A stretch of 61,535 nucleotides of DNA from positions 1-61,535 of the forward strand of contig NZ_PQCC01000006.1 in NCBI RefSeq assembly GCF_002964785.1. The letters are read 5' to 3'. This DNA is from Pseudoalteromonas sp. T1lg48. Lineage in GTDB: Bacteria > Pseudomonadota > Gammaproteobacteria > Enterobacterales > Alteromonadaceae. Positions 1 through 13,216 of this stretch are shown here, piece after piece (the stretch's first letter is position 1; each line of letters opens with the position of its first letter). The notes below the pieces were generated by a model. That model saw nothing but the letters and a program-made list of their open reading frames with translations. It was not told where the DNA came from and made no database searches. Made by a program: the position numbers and the translations under genes.

Positions 1-147
<147 letters not shown>

Positions 148-2265
148 TTACTTAACAGCGCGAGCTGCAATAATAGATTCTGCGACGTTTTTAGCTGCTT
201 CTGCGTACTTGAGGAATTCCATCGAGTACGAGGCGCGACCTTGGGTTGCAGAACGTAAATCAGTTGCATAACCGAACATTTCTGAAAGCGGAACCTCGGC
301 GTTGATTTGTTTCAAGCCGCCTGGTGCCTCTTCCATACCATCGATCATACCGCGACGACGGTTTAGGTCGCCTACAACATCACCCATGTTTGCTTCTGGA
401 GTGATCACTTCAACCTTCATGATTGGCTCTAACAATACCGGGCTTGCTTCAAGCGCACCCTTACGCATTGCCATCGCACCAGCGATCTTAAAGGCCATTT
501 CGTTCGAGTCGACATCGTGGAATGAACCATCGTACAGCGTCGCTTTTACGCCCAGAAGCGGATAACCAGCAAGAACACCTTGCTCCATCTGCTCGTGGAG
601 ACCTTTTTCTACCGCAGGAATGTATTCCTTCGGTACCGTACCACCGACGATTTCGTTAACGAACTCGAACGTTGGTGCTTCTTCATCGCTGAAATCAAGT
701 GGCTCAAGTTTGACCCAAACGTGACCATACTGACCACGACCACCCGATTGACGTACAAACTTACCCTCAACCTCAACGGTTGAACGAATCGCTTCACGAT
801 AGGCAACCTGTGGCTTACCAACGTTACATTCAACTTTGAACTCACGTTTCATACGGTCGACAATGATATCGAGGTGAAGTTCACCCATGCCAGAGATAAT
901 TGTCTGGCCCGATTCTTCGTCGGTCTGTACGCGGAAAGACGGGTCTTCTGCAGCTAGTTTACCTAGTGCCATACCCATTTTTTCCTGGTCTGCCTTGGTT
1001 TTTGGCTCTACCGCAACAGAGATTACCGGCTCTGGGAATTCCATACGCTCAAGCGTAATGACTGAATCCGCATCACACAGGGTATCACCTGTTGTTACGT
1101 CTTTGAGACCAATCGCGGCGGCGATATCACCGGCACGAACTTCTTTGATCTCTTCACGTGAGTTTGAGTGCATCTGAACGATACGACCGAAGCGCTCACG
1201 CTTTGATTTAACTGGGTTATAAACCGTGTCACCCTGGCCCACTGTGCCCGAGTAAACACGGAAAAAGGTTAGCGTACCAACAAAGGGGTCGGTGGCAATC
1301 TTAAACGCCAGGGCCGCAAATGGGGCACTGTCGTCTGCCGGGCGCGTGTCTTCGGTTTCACCGTCTTCTAACACACCCTGGATTGCTTTGACTTCGGTTG
1401 GTGAAGGCATGTATTCAACCACGGCATCAAGCACAGCTTGAACACCCTTGTTCTTGAATGCACTACCACAGCTCATTAGCACAATTTCGTTGGCTAAGGT
1501 GCGGGCGCGCAGGCCTTCTTTGATCTCAGCTTCGCTGAGGTCGCCTTCCTCTAAATATTTGTCCATTAGTTCTTCAGACGCTTCCGCAGCCGCTTCGATA
1601 AGTTGCGAGCGGTATTCTTCGGCTTCGTCTAGAAGTTCTGCCGGGATCTCCTCATAGCTGAAAGTCATGCCCTGGTCCGCTTCGTTCCAGTTGATAGCTT
1701 TCATCTTGATAAGATCGATTACACCTTTAAAGTCTTCTTCAGCGCCGATAGGCAACTGAATGGGAACAGGAGTAGCACCCAGGCGGGTTTTCACCTGATC
1801 TACAACCGACAAAAAGTCGGCGCCGATACGGTCCATCTTGTTTACGAAGATCATTCGCGGAACTTCGTATTTGTTGGCCTGACGCCAGACTGTTTCTGTC
1901 TGTGGCTGTACACCTGATGAGGCACAAAGCACGACCACGGCACCATCAAGCACTCGTAATGAACGTTCTACTTCAATGGTGAAGTCAACGTGTCCAGGAG
2001 TGTCGATGATATTAATGCGGTGATCGTCAAATTGCGCGTCCATCCCCTTCCAGAAACAAGTAGTCGCAGCAGACGTGATAGTGATACCACGCTCCTGCTC
2101 TTGCTCCATCCAGTCCATAGTTGCGGCACCATCATGCACCTCACCGATTTTGTGAGACAGGCCCGTGTAGAAAAGTACACGTTCCGTGGTGGTGGTTTTC
2201 CCCGCATCTACGTGAGCACAAATACCGATATTGCGGTAGCGCTCAATTGGAGTTGTACGTGCCAT
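148..2265 (-). CDS. fusA: Elongation factor G
   Basis: Translocation GTPase of 705 residues, one longer than the E. coli protein. The P-loop AHVDAGKTT lies near residues 17-25, followed by the DTPGH and NKMD motifs of the GTPase domain, then EF-G domains II-V. It moves tRNA and mRNA through the ribosome after peptide transfer and helps recycle ribosomes. It lies 27 bases after rpsG and 57 before tuf, in the str operon, and is presumably co-transcribed from the promoter before rpsL. No internal damage is seen. This looks like the main housekeeping EF-G rather than a FusA2-type paralogue. Confidence 0.98.
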   Translation of the reverse strand: MARTTPIERYRNIGICAHVDAGKTTTTERVLFYTGLSHKIGEVHDGAATMDWMEQEQERGITITSAATTCFWKGMDAQFDDHRINIIDTPGHVDFTIEVERSLRVLDGAVVVLCASSGVQPQTETVWRQANKYEVPRMIFVNKMDRIGADFLSVVDQVKTRLGATPVPIQLPIGAEEDFKGVIDLIKMKAINWNEADQGMTFSYEEIPAELLDEAEEYRSQLIEAAAEASEELMDKYLEEGDLSEAEIKEGLRARTLANEIVLMSCGSAFKNKGVQAVLDAVVEYMPSPTEVKAIQGVLEDGETEDTRPADDSAPFAALAFKIATDPFVGTLTFFRVYSGTVGQGDTVYNPVKSKRERFGRIVQMHSNSREEIKEVRAGDIAAAIGLKDVTTGDTLCDADSVITLERMEFPEPVISVAVEPKTKADQEKMGMALGKLAAEDPSFRVQTDEESGQTIISGMGELHLDIIVDRMKREFKVECNVGKPQVAYREAIRSTVEVEGKFVRQSGGRGQYGHVWVKLEPLDFSDEEAPTFEFVNEIVGGTVPKEYIPAVEKGLHEQMEQGVLAGYPLLGVKATLYDGSFHDVDSNEMAFKIAGAMAMRKGALEASPVLLEPIMKVEVITPEANMGDVVGDLNRRRGMIDGMEEAPGGLKQINAEVPLSEMFGYATDLRSATQGRASYSMEFLKYAEAAKNVAESIIAARAVK

Positions 2266-2292
2266 ATTATCCTCTTAAAGGTTAAGGACAGA

Positions 2293-2763
2293 TTACCAAC
2301 GGTAATGAGCGAATGCTTTGTTCGCTTCAGCCATACGGTGAACGTCTTCACGTTTCTTAACCGCAGTGCCTTTGTTTTCAGCAGCGTCAACGATCTCTTG
2401 AGCCAAACGAAGGCCCATAGATTTTTCGCCACGCTTACGTGCAGCGTCAACTAACCCACGCATACCTAGTGCGTTGCGACGAACTGGACGTACTTCAACT
2501 GGTACTTGGTACGTTGAACCACCAACACGGCGAGATTTAACCTCAACCTGTGGGCGAACGTTCTCAAGTGCAGCTTCAAAGATTTCAAGGTGCGACTTGC
2601 CTGATTTCTCAGCAGCCACGTCTAGCGCACCATATACGATTTTTTCAGCAGTAGATTTTTTGCCGTCAAGCATTACTACGTTGACGAACTTTGCAAGTAA
2701 TTCTGATCCGAACTTAGGATCTGGAAGAATTTTACGTTGACCTATAACGCGTCTTCTTGGCAT
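2293..2763 (-). CDS. rpsG: 30S ribosomal protein S7
   Basis: S7, 156 residues, opens with [18 protein letters not shown], typical of gammaproteobacterial S7. It is a primary binder of the 3' domain of 16S rRNA and contacts the tRNA exit site. In E. coli, S7 represses its own operon by binding the rpsL-rpsG intercistronic RNA. The spacer here is 97 bases (2764-2860), long enough for such a site, but I did not identify the structure. Second gene of the str operon. Confidence 0.98.
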   Translation of the reverse strand: MPRRRVIGQRKILPDPKFGSELLAKFVNVVMLDGKKSTAEKIVYGALDVAAEKSGKSHLEIFEAALENVRPQVEVKSRRVGGSTYQVPVEVRPVRRNALGMRGLVDAARKRGEKSMGLRLAQEIVDAAENKGTAVKKREDVHRMAEANKAFAHYRW

Positions 2764-2860
2764 TTTGAATCTCCGGTATCTTCAGGTCTGTCTTTTGGAC
2801 AGATTCCCAAAACTAATATTTATAAAAACTTAAGTGCTTGGCCTTACTAACGGAGAACCA

Positions 2861-3235
2861 TTAGCCCTTAGGGCGTTTTGCACCGTACTTAGAACGACCT
2901 TGACGACGGTCGTTAACGCCTGCACAGTCAAGTGCACCGCGAACAGTGTGGAAACGTACACCTGGTAAGTCTTTAACACGACCACCACGGATAAGGATTA
3001 CACTGTGCTCTTGAAGGTTGTGACCTTCACCACCGATGTATGATGTTACTTCGAAACCGTTCGTTAGACGAACACGGGCTACTTTACGTAGAGCCGAGTT
3101 AGGTTTCTTAGGAGTAGTAGTATATACACGCGTACATACACCACGCTTTTGTGGACATGCCTTTAGCGCGGCTGAGTTACTTTTAGTAACCTTGCTGCGA
3201 CGTGGCTTGCGCACTAGCTGGTTAATAGTTGCCAT
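2861..3235 (-). CDS. rpsL: 30S ribosomal protein S12
   Basis: S12, 124 residues, first gene of the str operon. The conserved decoding-centre segments [16 protein letters not shown] (about residues 40-55) and [12 protein letters not shown] (about 85-96) are present. The lysines that change in streptomycin-resistant mutants, equivalent to E. coli K42 and K87, are lysine here, so the protein is of the sensitive type by sequence. The start ATG follows an AGGAG Shine-Dalgarno sequence. The gene has its own promoter just after the rpoC terminator. Confidence 0.98.
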   Translation of the reverse strand: MATINQLVRKPRRSKVTKSNSAALKACPQKRGVCTRVYTTTPKKPNSALRKVARVRLTNGFEVTSYIGGEGHNLQEHSVILIRGGRVKDLPGVRFHTVRGALDCAGVNDRRQGRSKYGAKRPKG

Positions 3236-3333
3236 TAAATAGCTCCTGAAAAATTAAAGTTACTACTGAAAAAATTAAAAAATCCGCCCAATTTATCCGC
3301 AACATTGACTGTAGCGAGTAAAAGGGTGGCGGA

Positions 3334-3362
3334 ATTTTAATGAGCAAAGTTTAGCCTGTCAA
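3334..3362 (-). promoter_or_regulatory. Sigma-70 promoter of the str operon (rpsL)
   Basis: On the minus strand TTGACA (3357-3362) is followed after 17 bases by TAAAAT (3334-3339). It lies directly downstream of the rpoC terminator hairpin and about 100 bases before the rpsL start, so rpsL-rpsG-fusA-tuf can be transcribed independently of rpoBC. Confidence 0.8.
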
Positions 3363-3370
3363 CCAAAACA

Positions 3371-3403
3371 ATGCCTAGAGCGGCATTCTACCACTCTAGG
3401 CAT
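3371..3403 (-). terminator. Terminator after rpoC
   Basis: Perfect 10-bp inverted repeat (ATGCCTAGAG at 3371-3380, CTCTAGGCAT at 3394-3403) with a 13-base loop. On the minus strand it is followed by a short T-rich stretch (TTGTTTT). It lies 22 bases after the rpoC stop and before the str promoter, so it most likely ends the rpoBC transcript. Confidence 0.75.
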
Positions 3404-3424
3404 GACTTAATTATGAAATTAAGT

Positions 3425-6400
3425 TTATTCCTGGTCGCCAGACAAATCTGCGTTTAGCGCGTCAGTTAGGGCTTGAGTTGCCTCTTCTGCACTAACCGTT
3501 GGCTCAAGCAGATCCTCTGCATTTTGCTTACGACGGCTTGCACGATCTTGGTGATACGCAAAGCCGGTACCGGCTGGGATCAAGCGACCCACGATTACGT
3601 TCTCTTTCAGACCACGAAGCTCATCGCTCTTACCATTTACAGCGGCTTCGGTTAGGACACGCGTGGTCTCCTGGAACGAGGCTGCTGAAATGAATGATTC
3701 TGTAGCAAGTGATGCCTTGGTAATACCCATCAGCTGAATTTCGAATTTCGCTGGGATCTTACCTTGGGCTTCCAGGTCACGGTTAGCAATGTTTACACGT
3801 GCTACTTCAACCTGCTCACCGGCTAGGAATTCACTGTCACCACCGTCAATGATTAGACACTTACGTAGCATCTGACGGATTACCGTTTCGATGTGCTTAT
3901 CGTTAATCTTTACACCTTGCAGACGGTAAACGTCTTGCACTTCGTTAACGATATAGTTAGCAACATCGGTTACGCCACGTAGACGAAGGATGTCATGTGG
4001 AGATTCTGGACCATCGGCGATAACTTCACCTTTAGATACAATCTCACCTTCGAACACGTTAAGCTGACGCCACTTAGGAATCATTTCTTCGTATGCATCA
4101 CCCTCTTCAGGCGTGATCACAAGACGTTTCTTACCTTTGGTCTCTTTACCGAAGCTCACCATACCTGAGATTTCAGCAAGGATTGCTGGATCTTTCGGCT
4201 TACGGGCTTCGAATAGGTCCGCTACGCGCGGTAGACCACCGGTGATGTCACGAGTCTTCGAACCTTCTTGCGGAATACGCGCCAGTACGTCACCAGGGTT
4301 TGATGTCGCGCCATCGCTCACCTCGATTGTGGTGAATGACGGTAGGCGGATTTCCTGCAGGCCACGCTCTTCATTTTCAATGATTAGCTTAGGCTCTTTG
4401 GCATTCACTTTCGCAAGGTCTTTAACAACCACACGGGTTAGGCCAGTAAGCTCGTCGGTCTGCGTTTCGGTGTTCGAATCGTCGATGTCGCTGAACGACA
4501 CTTTTGACTCGTGCTCGATAATAATTGGGTGACTGTGCGGGTCCCACATAGCAACTATGTCGTTACCTTTCACTTCGGCACCGTCTTGTACAGTTAGTAC
4601 TGCACCGTAAGGTACTTTATAACGCTCTTTCTCACGACCATGCTCATCGATGATGGTGATTTCAGTTGAACGTGAAGTGATTACAATCTTGCCTTCGGTG
4701 TTCAATACGAATTTCGCATTGTGCAACTTCAGACGACCATTGTTCTTAACTTGTACGCTGTTCTCTGCTGACGCTCGAGATGCCGCACCACCGATGTGGA
4801 AGGTACGCATCGTAAGCTGTGTACCCGGCTCACCGATTGACTGTGCCGCGATAACACCGACCGCTTCACCCGCATTGATGATGTGGCCACGTGCAAGGTC
4901 ACGACCGTAACAGTTAGAACATACGCCGAAGTCGTTATCACAGGTGATAACTGAACGTACGCGTACTTCGTCCACCGAGTGCTCTTCTAGAAGGTCACAC
5001 AGCTTCTCATCCAGCATCACGTTACGCTCAACAAGAACCGTGTCAGTGCCAGGGATAACCACGTCTTCAGCTACTACACGACCTAGTACACGCTCGCGTA
5101 GCGGCTCTACTACGTCACCACCTTCGATAAGCGGCTTCATAGTTAGACCATCTTCGGTGCCACAGTCTACTTCGTTGATTACCAAGTCTTGCGCTACGTC
5201 TACTAGACGACGCGTTAGGTAACCCGAGTTCGCTGTCTTCAATGCGGTATCGGCAAGACCTTTACGCGCACCGTGCGTCGAGATGAAGTACTGAAGTACG
5301 TTTAGACCTTCACGGAAGTTCGCTGTGATTGGCGTCTCGATGATTGAACCATCCGGACGTGCCATCAGACCACGCATACCCGCTAGCTGACGAATCTGAG
5401 CCGCGCTACCACGCGCGCCCGAGTCGGCCATCATAAACACTGAGTTGAATGAGTCTTGCTCTTCTTCTTGACCGTCAGCGTTGATAACTGTGTCTTTCGA
5501 TAGGTTAGCCATCATTTCGCGTGAAAGGTTTTCGTTCACACGTGACCAGATATCGATAACTTTGTTGTATTTCTCACCCGCGGTTACAAGACCTGACTGG
5601 AACTGCTGGTTGATTTCAGCAACTTCTTCCTCGGCCGCTTCGATGATCTCAGCTTTAACCGGTGGGATTTCCATGTCATTGATACCGATAGACACACCCG
5701 ACTTCATCGCGTAGTGGAAACCGGTATACATTACTTGGTCAGCAAAGATAACAGTGTCTTTCAGACCTAGTAGACGGTAACACTCGTTTAGCATGCCAGA
5801 GATTTGTTTCTTACCAAGTGGGCGGTTAATAAGCTCGAATGGTAAGCCTTTTGGCATGATCAATGAGAAGATTGCACGGCCCACTGTTGTATCAACAATG
5901 CCGGTTACTTCGCTTGAAGTACCGTCTTCGGCAATCACAGTTTGCGTCATACGTACTTTAACGCGTGCATGTAGTTGCGCTACGCCGGTACGGTATGCTT
6001 TTTCAGCTTCTTTCGCGTCTTTAAATACCAGGCCTTCACCTTTGGCATTGATGCGATCACGGGTCATGTAGTACAGACCCAATACAACGTCCTGTGAAGG
6101 TACGATGATTGGCTCACCGTTCGCAGGCGAAAGAATGTTGTTCGTTGACATCATCAACGCACGCGCTTCTAGCTGCGCTTCCAGCGTTAATGGTACGTGA
6201 ACCGCCATTTGGTCACCGTCGAAGTCGGCGTTATATGCCGCACACACCAATGGGTGTAGGTGAATCGCTTTACCTTCGATTAGGACCGGCTCAAATGCCT
6301 GGATACCCAAACGGTGAAGTGTCGGTGCACGGTTAAGTAGCACTGGGTGTTCACGAATTACTTCGTCTAGTACGTCCCAAACCTCTGGTACTTCGCGCTC

Positions 6401-7603
6401 AACCATCTTCTTCGCAGCTTTGATGGTGGTCGCCATACCGCGGCGCTCTAGTTTGCCGTAGATGAATGGCTTGAATAGCTCAAGGGCCATTTTCTTAGGA
6501 AGACCACACTGGTGTAGTTTCAGTGTAGGACCTACGGTGATTACAGAACGGCCTGAGTAGTCAACACGCTTACCTAGAAGGTTTTGACGGAAACGACCTT
6601 GCTTACCTTTGATCATGTCTGCAAGCGACTTAAGAGGACGCTTGTTAGAACCGGTGATCGCACGGCCACGACGACCATTATCAAGTAGCGCATCAACCGC
6701 TTCTTGAAGCATACGCTTTTCGTTGCGTACGATGATGTCAGGTGCCGCTAGGTCTAGAAGACGCTTCAAACGGTTGTTACGGTTGATTACACGACGGTAT
6801 AGGTCGTTCAGATCTGAGGTCGCAAAACGACCGCCGTCTAGTGGTACTAGAGGACGTAGATCTGGTGGAAGAACCGGAAGAACCGTCATGATCATCCACT
6901 CTGGGTTGTTACCAGACTGGTGGAATGCTTCCATCAACTTCAAGCGCTTAGTGATTTTCTTACGCTTAGTTTCAGAGTTGATAGTCGGTAGCTCTTCACG
7001 CATTTCTGCGATCAACTGACCCAGGTCTAGTTCACGTAGCAGATCAAGTACGGCTTCCGCACCCATCTTGGCTTCGAACTCGTCGCCGTGCTCTTCAAGC
7101 GCATCCAGATACTCTTCTTCACCTAGCAGCTGGCCACGCTCAAGCGTAGTCATGCCCGGCTCGGTCACAACGAATGATTCAAAGTACAGTACGCGCTCGA
7201 TGTCACGTAGCGTCATATCAAGCATTAAGCCGATACGAGACGGTAGTGATTTCAAGAACCAGATGTGTGCAACTGGGCTTGCTAGCTCGATGTGACCCAT
7301 GCGGTCACGACGTACTTTAGTGAGCGTTACTTCAACGCCACACTTTTCACAAATAACACCACGGTGTTTTAAGCGCTTGTATTTACCACACAAACACTCA
7401 TAGTCTTTCACTGGGCCGAAGATACGGGCACAGAATAAGCCGTCACGCTCAGGCTTGAAAGTACGGTAGTTAATGGTCTCAGGTTTCTTTACTTCACCGA
7501 ATGACCATGAACGCACCATGTCTGGCGAAGCAAGACCAATGCGAATTGCGTCGAATTCTTCGGTCTTATTTTGTTGCTTCAGAAACTTAAGTAAGTCTTT
7601 CAC
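3425..7603 (-). CDS. rpoC: DNA-directed RNA polymerase subunit beta'
   Basis: RNA polymerase largest subunit, 1392 residues (E. coli 1407). I chose the GTG start at 7603 because an AGGAG ribosome site lies 7 bases upstream and the protein then begins (M)KDLLKFLK, as in relatives; the frame stays open 48 bases further upstream without homology. The N-terminal zinc ribbon ([20 protein letters not shown]) and the catalytic magnesium loop [12 protein letters not shown] near residue 460 are intact, as is the second zinc site ([20 protein letters not shown]). It follows rpoB by 92 bases and is followed by its own terminator. Confidence 0.98.
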   Translation of the reverse strand: MKDLLKFLKQQNKTEEFDAIRIGLASPDMVRSWSFGEVKKPETINYRTFKPERDGLFCARIFGPVKDYECLCGKYKRLKHRGVICEKCGVEVTLTKVRRDRMGHIELASPVAHIWFLKSLPSRIGLMLDMTLRDIERVLYFESFVVTEPGMTTLERGQLLGEEEYLDALEEHGDEFEAKMGAEAVLDLLRELDLGQLIAEMREELPTINSETKRKKITKRLKLMEAFHQSGNNPEWMIMTVLPVLPPDLRPLVPLDGGRFATSDLNDLYRRVINRNNRLKRLLDLAAPDIIVRNEKRMLQEAVDALLDNGRRGRAITGSNKRPLKSLADMIKGKQGRFRQNLLGKRVDYSGRSVITVGPTLKLHQCGLPKKMALELFKPFIYGKLERRGMATTIKAAKKMVEREVPEVWDVLDEVIREHPVLLNRAPTLHRLGIQAFEPVLIEGKAIHLHPLVCAAYNADFDGDQMAVHVPLTLEAQLEARALMMSTNNILSPANGEPIIVPSQDVVLGLYYMTRDRINAKGEGLVFKDAKEAEKAYRTGVAQLHARVKVRMTQTVIAEDGTSSEVTGIVDTTVGRAIFSLIMPKGLPFELINRPLGKKQISGMLNECYRLLGLKDTVIFADQVMYTGFHYAMKSGVSIGINDMEIPPVKAEIIEAAEEEVAEINQQFQSGLVTAGEKYNKVIDIWSRVNENLSREMMANLSKDTVINADGQEEEQDSFNSVFMMADSGARGSAAQIRQLAGMRGLMARPDGSIIETPITANFREGLNVLQYFISTHGARKGLADTALKTANSGYLTRRLVDVAQDLVINEVDCGTEDGLTMKPLIEGGDVVEPLRERVLGRVVAEDVVIPGTDTVLVERNVMLDEKLCDLLEEHSVDEVRVRSVITCDNDFGVCSNCYGRDLARGHIINAGEAVGVIAAQSIGEPGTQLTMRTFHIGGAASRASAENSVQVKNNGRLKLHNAKFVLNTEGKIVITSRSTEITIIDEHGREKERYKVPYGAVLTVQDGAEVKGNDIVAMWDPHSHPIIIEHESKVSFSDIDDSNTETQTDELTGLTRVVVKDLAKVNAKEPKLIIENEERGLQEIRLPSFTTIEVSDGATSNPGDVLARIPQEGSKTRDITGGLPRVADLFEARKPKDPAILAEISGMVSFGKETKGKKRLVITPEEGDAYEEMIPKWRQLNVFEGEIVSKGEVIADGPESPHDILRLRGVTDVANYIVNEVQDVYRLQGVKINDKHIETVIRQMLRKCLIIDGGDSEFLAGEQVEVARVNIANRDLEAQGKIPAKFEIQLMGITKASLATESFISAASFQETTRVLTEAAVNGKSDELRGLKENVIVGRLIPAGTGFAYHQDRASRRKQNAEDLLEPTVSAEEATQALTDALNADLSGDQE

Positions 7604-7695
7604 CTTAGCTCTCCTGTCGGAGGTTAATCTCGAGGGCGGCAAACCGCCCATTCATTCTTTTTGCAGGTAGTGGGCGCACTATGCGCCCAACCGGC

Positions 7696-10600
7696 TTATT
7701 CTTCTTCAAGCTCGATGTTGATACCGAGTGAACGGATTTCTTTCAACAATACGTTGAATGATTCCGGCATACCTGGCTCCATCTTGTGGTTGCCATCAAC
7801 GATGTTCTTATACATCTTGGTACGACCGTTCACGTCATCCGACTTCACCGTCAACATCTCTTGTAGCGTGTAGGCTGCGCCGTACGCTTCAAGTGCCCAT
7901 ACTTCCATCTCACCGAAGCGCTGACCACCGAACTGAGCTTTACCACCCAGAGGCTGCTGCGTTACTAGGCTGTAAGAACCAGTTGAACGGGCGTGCATCT
8001 TGTCATCAACAAGGTGGTTCAGTTTCAGCATGTACATGTAACCCACGGTTACTTGACGCTCAAACTGGTCACCGGTACGACCATCATACAGGGTTACCTG
8101 ACCGCTTGATGGGTAGCCACCTAGCTCTAGCATCTCTTTGATTTCGCTTTCTTTGGCGCCATCGAATGCTGGAGTTGCGATTGGTAGACCGCCTTTAAGG
8201 TTCTCTGCAAGACGACGTATTTCGTCATCTGAGAAGCTGTCGATGTCTACTTTCTGACGACACTCGCCTAGCTCGTATGCTTTCTTGATGAATTCGCGCA
8301 ATTCGTGAAGCTCACGCTGCTCTTTCATCATTTCTTCGATACGCTCACCGATACCACGTGCCGCTAGGCCCATGTGGGTTTCAAGGATCTGACCGATGTT
8401 CATACGCGATGGTACACCCAGTGGGTTCAACACGATATCTACGGTACGGCCCTTGTCATCGTAAGGCATGTCTTCTACTGGTACGATTGTCGAGATAACA
8501 CCCTTGTTACCGTGACGACCCGCCATCTTATCACCTGGCTGGATGCGACGTTTAACCGCTAGGTAAACCTTCACAATCTTCAATACGCCCGGCGCTAAGT
8601 CATCACCTTGAGTGATCTTACGACGCTTGGTTTCAAATTTCTTATCGTACTCGGTCTTAAGCTCTTCGTACTGAGCAGCAAGTTGCTCAAGTTCCGCTTG
8701 CTTATCTTCTGCGGCCAGACTTTGCGTTAGGATCTTATCCGCAGAAAGACCGACTAGCTTGGCTGCATCTACACCTGAATCGGTAAGAAGCTTGCGTGCA
8801 CGGCTCAATACACCTTCTTCAAGGATCTTGAACTCTTCGTTGAAGTCTTTCTTCGCTTCACGCAGCTGCATTTCTTCGATTTCAAGCGCACGCTTGTCTT
8901 TTTCTACACCGTCACGGGTGAAGACCTGTACGTCGATAACCGTACCCGATACCGAGTTAGGTACGCGTAGTGAGCTGTCTTTAACGTCAGACGCTTTTTC
9001 ACCGAAGATCGCACGCAGTAGCTTCTCTTCAGGAGTTAGCTGGGTTTCGCCTTTCGGAGTTACTTTACCTACTAGGATGTCACCGCCTTTCACTTCCGCA
9101 CCGATGTAAACAACGCCAGACTCGTCCAGCTTGCCTAGTGCAGATTCACCCACGTTCGGGATATCGGCTGTGATTTCTTCTGGCCCAAGCTTAGTATCAC
9201 GAGCAATACACTGAAGCTCTTGGATGTGGATAGTCGTTAGACGATCTTCTTTTACAACGTTCTCTGAAAGTAGGATTGAATCCTCGAAGTTGTAACCATT
9301 CCAAGGCATGAATGCCACGCGTAAGTTTTGACCAAGCGCCAGGTCACCTAGGTCTGTTGAAGGACCGTCGGCAAGTACGTCACCACGTACGATTGGCTCG
9401 CCAATCATCACGGTTGGCTTCTGGTTGATACAGGTATTCTGGTTAGAACGGGTGTACTTAGTCAGGTTGTAGATGTCGATACCCGCTTCGCCAGGTACGC
9501 GCTCATCTTCGTTTACGTTGATAACGATACGGCTCGCATCAGCGTAATCAACCACACCACCACGCTTAGCAACGATGGTTACACCTGAGTCTTTCGCAAG
9601 TGTAAGTTCGATACCCGTACCTACTAGCGGCTTGTCGGCGCGCAGTGTAGGAACAGCCTGACGTTGCATGTTCGATCCCATCAATGCACGGTTCGCATCA
9701 TCGTGCTCTAGGAATGGGATAAGGGCAGCAGCAACCGAGATGACCTGTTGTGGCGAAACGTCCATGTACTGGATTTCTTCGCGCGGCATCAAGGTTGATT
9801 CGCCTTTGTGACGACATGTAACCAGTTCTTCAATGAATTCATTGTTATCGTTCAAGTCAACGTTTGCCTGGGCAATAACGAATTGACCTTCTTCAATAGC
9901 AGATAGGTAATCAACATCGTCGGTTACCGCACCGTCTACCACTTTACGGTAAGGTGTTTCTAGGAAACCGAAGTCATTGGTACGTGCGTACGTAGACAAT
10001 GAGTTGATTAGACCGATGTTTGGACCTTCAGGCGTTTCGATTGGACATACGCGACCGTAGTGCGTTACGTGTACGTCACGTACTTCGAAGCCTGCACGCT
10101 CACGAGTTAGACCACCCGGGCCTAACGCAGAAATACGACGCTTGTGCGTTACTTCTGAAAGCGGGTTGTTCTGGTCCATGAACTGAGAAAGCTGTGATGA
10201 ACCGAAGAACTCTTTCACCGCTGCCGAGATAGGCTTAGCGTTGATCAGGTCTTGTGGCATGATGGCATCAAGATCGCCAAGGCTTAAGCGCTCACGTACT
10301 GCACGCTCAACACGTACTAGACCAACACGGAATTGGTTCTCGGCCATTTCGCCCACTGAACGGATACGACGGTTACCTAGGTGGTCGATATCATCCACAT
10401 CGCCTTTACCGTTACGGATGTCGATCAACACCTTCATTACAGACACGATGTCTTCTTTAGAAAGTGTACCTGGACCTTCGTCTGAATCGTAACCAACACG
10501 GCTGTTGAACTTCATACGACCTACGGTTGATAGATCATAGCGCTCTTCACTGAAGAATAGGTTTTCAAATAATGCTTCAGCCGCTTCTTTCGTTGGTGGC

Positions 10601-11721
10601 TCACCAGGGCGCATCATGCGGTAGATTTCCACAAGCGCTTCTAGGCGGTTTGACGTTGAGTCAATACGTACCGTGTCAGACATGTACGCACCGCTGTCTA
10701 CATCATTGATGTACAGCGTGGCGATCTTGGTGTGACCCGCTTTAACAAGCTCAGCCATTAGCTCAAGAGATAGCTCGTCATTGGCGTTGGCGATCACTTC
10801 ACCAGTTGACTCGTCGAAATAGTTCTTAGCAAGTACGCGACCAATGATGTACTCGTGTGGTACTTCTAGTTGATCGATGCCTTTTTTCTCAAGCGTTTTA
10901 ATGTGACGTGCTGTTACACGACGACCTTGCTCAACCACGACTTCACCGTCATCGCTCTTAATTTCAAAAGCGGCGGTTTCACCACGTAGACGCGAAGGTA
11001 CAAGTTCCATTAGAACTTTGCCATCGGTCACTTCAAACGTAGTGGTTTCGAAGAAGATGTTTAGGATTTCTTCGGTTGAGAAATCAAGGGCACGCAGAAT
11101 GATCGACGCAGGAAGTTTACGACGACGGTCAATACGTACATACAGGTTATCTTTAGCATCGAATTCAAAGTCGAGCCAAGAACCACGGTAAGGGATAACG
11201 CGAGCGTTATATAGCACTTTGCCCGACGAGTGGGTTTTACCACGGTCGTTATCAAAGAATACACCAGGTGAACGGTGTAGCTGAGAAACAATAACACGCT
11301 CAGTACCATTGATTACAAAGGTACCAGTGTCGGTCATGAGCGGAATCTCGCCCATGTAAACTTCTTGCTCTTTGATGTCTTTAACAGTGCCCGGTGCTTC
11401 TTTGTCCATAAGCACTAGACGAAGTTTCACGCGAAGTGGAGCAGAATATGTCACGCCGCGAATTTGACATTCTTTAACGTCGAATACTGGCTCACCAATA
11501 CGATAACTTACGTATTGAAGCTCAGAATTGCCCGAGTAGCTTTTAATCGGGAAAACGGAACGGAAAGCAGCTTCCAAACCGAAATCACCGTCAGCGTCCG
11601 GCGTTAAGAATTTTTTAAACGATTCTAGCTGCATCTGCAGTAAGAAAGGCACATCCAAAACCTGTGGACGTTTACCAAAATCCTTACGGATACGTTTCTT
11701 TTCAGAATAAGAGTAAGCCAT
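7696..11721 (-). CDS. rpoB: DNA-directed RNA polymerase subunit beta
   Basis: RNA polymerase beta subunit, 1341 residues against 1342 in E. coli. The start [20 protein letters not shown] at 11721 matches the family; the frame extends 40 codons upstream without homology. The rifampicin-binding cluster ([20 protein letters not shown] and following) has the usual sensitive residues. The C-terminal clamp segment ([20 protein letters not shown]) is complete. With beta' it forms the catalytic core. It follows rplL across a 270-base spacer with hairpins, as in the E. coli rplJL-rpoBC unit. Confidence 0.98.
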   Translation of the reverse strand: MAYSYSEKKRIRKDFGKRPQVLDVPFLLQMQLESFKKFLTPDADGDFGLEAAFRSVFPIKSYSGNSELQYVSYRIGEPVFDVKECQIRGVTYSAPLRVKLRLVLMDKEAPGTVKDIKEQEVYMGEIPLMTDTGTFVINGTERVIVSQLHRSPGVFFDNDRGKTHSSGKVLYNARVIPYRGSWLDFEFDAKDNLYVRIDRRRKLPASIILRALDFSTEEILNIFFETTTFEVTDGKVLMELVPSRLRGETAAFEIKSDDGEVVVEQGRRVTARHIKTLEKKGIDQLEVPHEYIIGRVLAKNYFDESTGEVIANANDELSLELMAELVKAGHTKIATLYINDVDSGAYMSDTVRIDSTSNRLEALVEIYRMMRPGEPPTKEAAEALFENLFFSEERYDLSTVGRMKFNSRVGYDSDEGPGTLSKEDIVSVMKVLIDIRNGKGDVDDIDHLGNRRIRSVGEMAENQFRVGLVRVERAVRERLSLGDLDAIMPQDLINAKPISAAVKEFFGSSQLSQFMDQNNPLSEVTHKRRISALGPGGLTRERAGFEVRDVHVTHYGRVCPIETPEGPNIGLINSLSTYARTNDFGFLETPYRKVVDGAVTDDVDYLSAIEEGQFVIAQANVDLNDNNEFIEELVTCRHKGESTLMPREEIQYMDVSPQQVISVAAALIPFLEHDDANRALMGSNMQRQAVPTLRADKPLVGTGIELTLAKDSGVTIVAKRGGVVDYADASRIVINVNEDERVPGEAGIDIYNLTKYTRSNQNTCINQKPTVMIGEPIVRGDVLADGPSTDLGDLALGQNLRVAFMPWNGYNFEDSILLSENVVKEDRLTTIHIQELQCIARDTKLGPEEITADIPNVGESALGKLDESGVVYIGAEVKGGDILVGKVTPKGETQLTPEEKLLRAIFGEKASDVKDSSLRVPNSVSGTVIDVQVFTRDGVEKDKRALEIEEMQLREAKKDFNEEFKILEEGVLSRARKLLTDSGVDAAKLVGLSADKILTQSLAAEDKQAELEQLAAQYEELKTEYDKKFETKRRKITQGDDLAPGVLKIVKVYLAVKRRIQPGDKMAGRHGNKGVISTIVPVEDMPYDDKGRTVDIVLNPLGVPSRMNIGQILETHMGLAARGIGERIEEMMKEQRELHELREFIKKAYELGECRQKVDIDSFSDDEIRRLAENLKGGLPIATPAFDGAKESEIKEMLELGGYPSSGQVTLYDGRTGDQFERQVTVGYMYMLKLNHLVDDKMHARSTGSYSLVTQQPLGGKAQFGGQRFGEMEVWALEAYGAAYTLQEMLTVKSDDVNGRTKMYKNIVDGNHKMEPGMPESFNVLLKEIRSLGINIELEEE

Positions 11722-11889
11722 GGGGTTCCTCAGCTTGCTGATCTTTGACCCTACCTGTTCTTGTAAGAACAGGACTTCATTGACGAAATGCCAATTTCTA
11801 CAACATTTAGAGTTGCGTCCAAATGTCACTGCTATTGCCAATAATGAGTCTAACTAATTGATAATAATAGTGAAATTTGGTTATAGAAA

Positions 11890-11969
11890 GCGCGATAGCG
11901 AATTTTCTCTCTATAGCGCAAAAGGGCCGGTGATTAAATAATCACCAGCCCTTGCCTGATTTCTCAGGC
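11890..11969 (-). terminator. Attenuator or RNA-processing hairpins between rplL and rpoB
   Basis: Three inverted repeats lie just after the rplL stop. In transcription order they are GCCTGA/TCAGGC (11954-11969); an 8-bp GGTGATTA/TAATCACC core inside GGGC/GCCC arms (about 11921-11953), followed by TTTTG; and a 9-bp stem with one mismatch (about 11890-11920). In E. coli this spacer holds a partial terminator and an RNase III site that lower rpoBC output relative to L7/L12. I infer the same role here from position and structure. Confidence 0.65.
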
Positions 11970-11991
11970 AGCGAACCTAGCGTATGCTAGA

Positions 11992-12354
11992 TTACTTGAT
12001 CTCAACTTCAGCACCAGCTTCTTCAAGATCTTTCTTAAGTGCTTCAGCTTCTTCCTTAGATACACCTTCTTTGATAGGTGCAGGAGCTGATTCAACAAGA
12101 GCTTTAGCTTCTTTAAGGCCAAGACCTGTTGCGCCACGTACCGCTTTGATAGCAGCAACTTTGTTAGCGCCAGCGCCAGCTAGGATTACGTCGAACTCAG
12201 TCTTCTCTTCAGCAGCTTCAGCAGGACCAGCAGCAACAACAGCAGCAGCTGCAGTTACGCCGAATTTTTCTTCCATTGCTTCAACTAGTTCAACAACTTC
12301 CATTACTGACATTTCAGCAATAGCGTCAAGGATTTGGTCTTTAGTTACAGACAT
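11992..12354 (-). CDS. rplL: 50S ribosomal protein L7/L12
   Basis: L7/L12, 120 residues. It has an N-terminal dimerisation helix ([20 protein letters not shown]), an Ala-rich flexible hinge at about residues 36-50 and a C-terminal factor-binding domain ([20 protein letters not shown] onward). It forms the ribosomal stalk that recruits EF-Tu and EF-G and binds L10. It follows rplJ by 81 bases. An attenuator-like region follows, which fits its need for more copies than rpoB. Confidence 0.98.
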   Translation of the reverse strand: MSVTKDQILDAIAEMSVMEVVELVEAMEEKFGVTAAAAVVAAGPAEAAEEKTEFDVILAGAGANKVAAIKAVRGATGLGLKEAKALVESAPAPIKEGVSKEEAEALKKDLEEAGAEVEIK

Positions 12355-12435
12355 TGTAAATTTCCTAATATTCTCGAACCCTGAGGTTCATTAAATTCAA
12401 TACACCGATAAAGAACAATAGCTTATAAATAAAAA

Positions 12436-12930
12436 TTAAGCAGCTTGTTCTTGTTTCTGGTCGCGAACTGCAGCAAGAGTTTTTGCCAGCTTGCCCGCAG
12501 AAGCTTCTTTCATAGCGCTCATTAGACGTGCAACTGCTTCGTCGTATGTAGGTAGCTTAGCAAGCATGTCTACATCAACTAGAGAACCGTCAAAAGCAGC
12601 CGTTTTAAGCTCAAACGCTTCGTGACTCTTAGCGAAATCTTTAAAGATACGCGCTGCAGCACCTGGGTGCTCAGAAGAGAAAGCGATTAGGCTAGGGCCT
12701 ACTAGTGATTCAGTTAGACACTCGTACTCAGTACCTTCAACAGCACGTTTAGCTAGGGTGTTACGAACAACTTTCATCCATACACCAGCTTCACGAGCTT
12801 CTTTACGAAGGGCTGTGATAGCGTCTACAGTTACACCACGAGAATCTGCAACAACTGCAGATAGAGCACCTTTGGCAGCTTCGTTGACTTCAGCAACAAT
12901 TGCTTTTTTGTCTTGAAGATTTAAAGCCAT
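12436..12930 (-). CDS. rplJ: 50S ribosomal protein L10
   Basis: L10, 164 residues (E. coli 165). It anchors L7/L12 dimers to 23S rRNA at the stalk base. The N-terminal rRNA-binding domain opens [20 protein letters not shown]. The C-terminal helix that receives L12 ends ...[16 protein letters not shown]. The gene has its own promoter after rplA and a 5' leader of about 240 bases, the usual target for autogenous repression by L10-L12. Confidence 0.98.
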   Translation of the reverse strand: MALNLQDKKAIVAEVNEAAKGALSAVVADSRGVTVDAITALRKEAREAGVWMKVVRNTLAKRAVEGTEYECLTESLVGPSLIAFSSEHPGAAARIFKDFAKSHEAFELKTAAFDGSLVDVDMLAKLPTYDEAVARLMSAMKEASAGKLAKTLAAVRDQKQEQAA

Positions 12931-13143
12931 GGGTGTTACTCCTGGTTGTGAGGAACATACATCCCTCAGTTTTACTCTACTCCACTCATAAGTAAGCGGA
13001 GCTGCTTGTTACGGCGAGAGCCAGAAGATTAGGAAAAATCTAGCTGGGATTCACACCGTCTACGTAGGAGATTAAGCAGTGAACCACTGCACCTACGGTC
13101 TTGGACGGAAGCCAAATAACTTGGCTTCAACCCGAATTCGTTG

Positions 13144-13208
13144 TTTTGTTGAGACGTTTTCTCAACAAAATGGCGCGAAATTATAGTATAAAAATCGCGC
13201 CACGTAAA
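13144..13208 (-). promoter_or_regulatory. rplJ promoter and first hairpin of the L10 leader
   Basis: On the minus strand TTTACG (13203-13208) is followed after 17 bases by TATAAT (13180-13185), just past the rplA stop. The start of the predicted transcript contains a perfect 11-bp stem (13144-13154 with 13160-13170, 5-base loop). The rest of the leader to rplJ (12931-13143) has no gene and corresponds in position to the L10 autoregulatory leader of other Gammaproteobacteria. Promoter seen directly; regulation inferred. Confidence 0.75.
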
Positions 13209-13216
13209 CTCTTAAA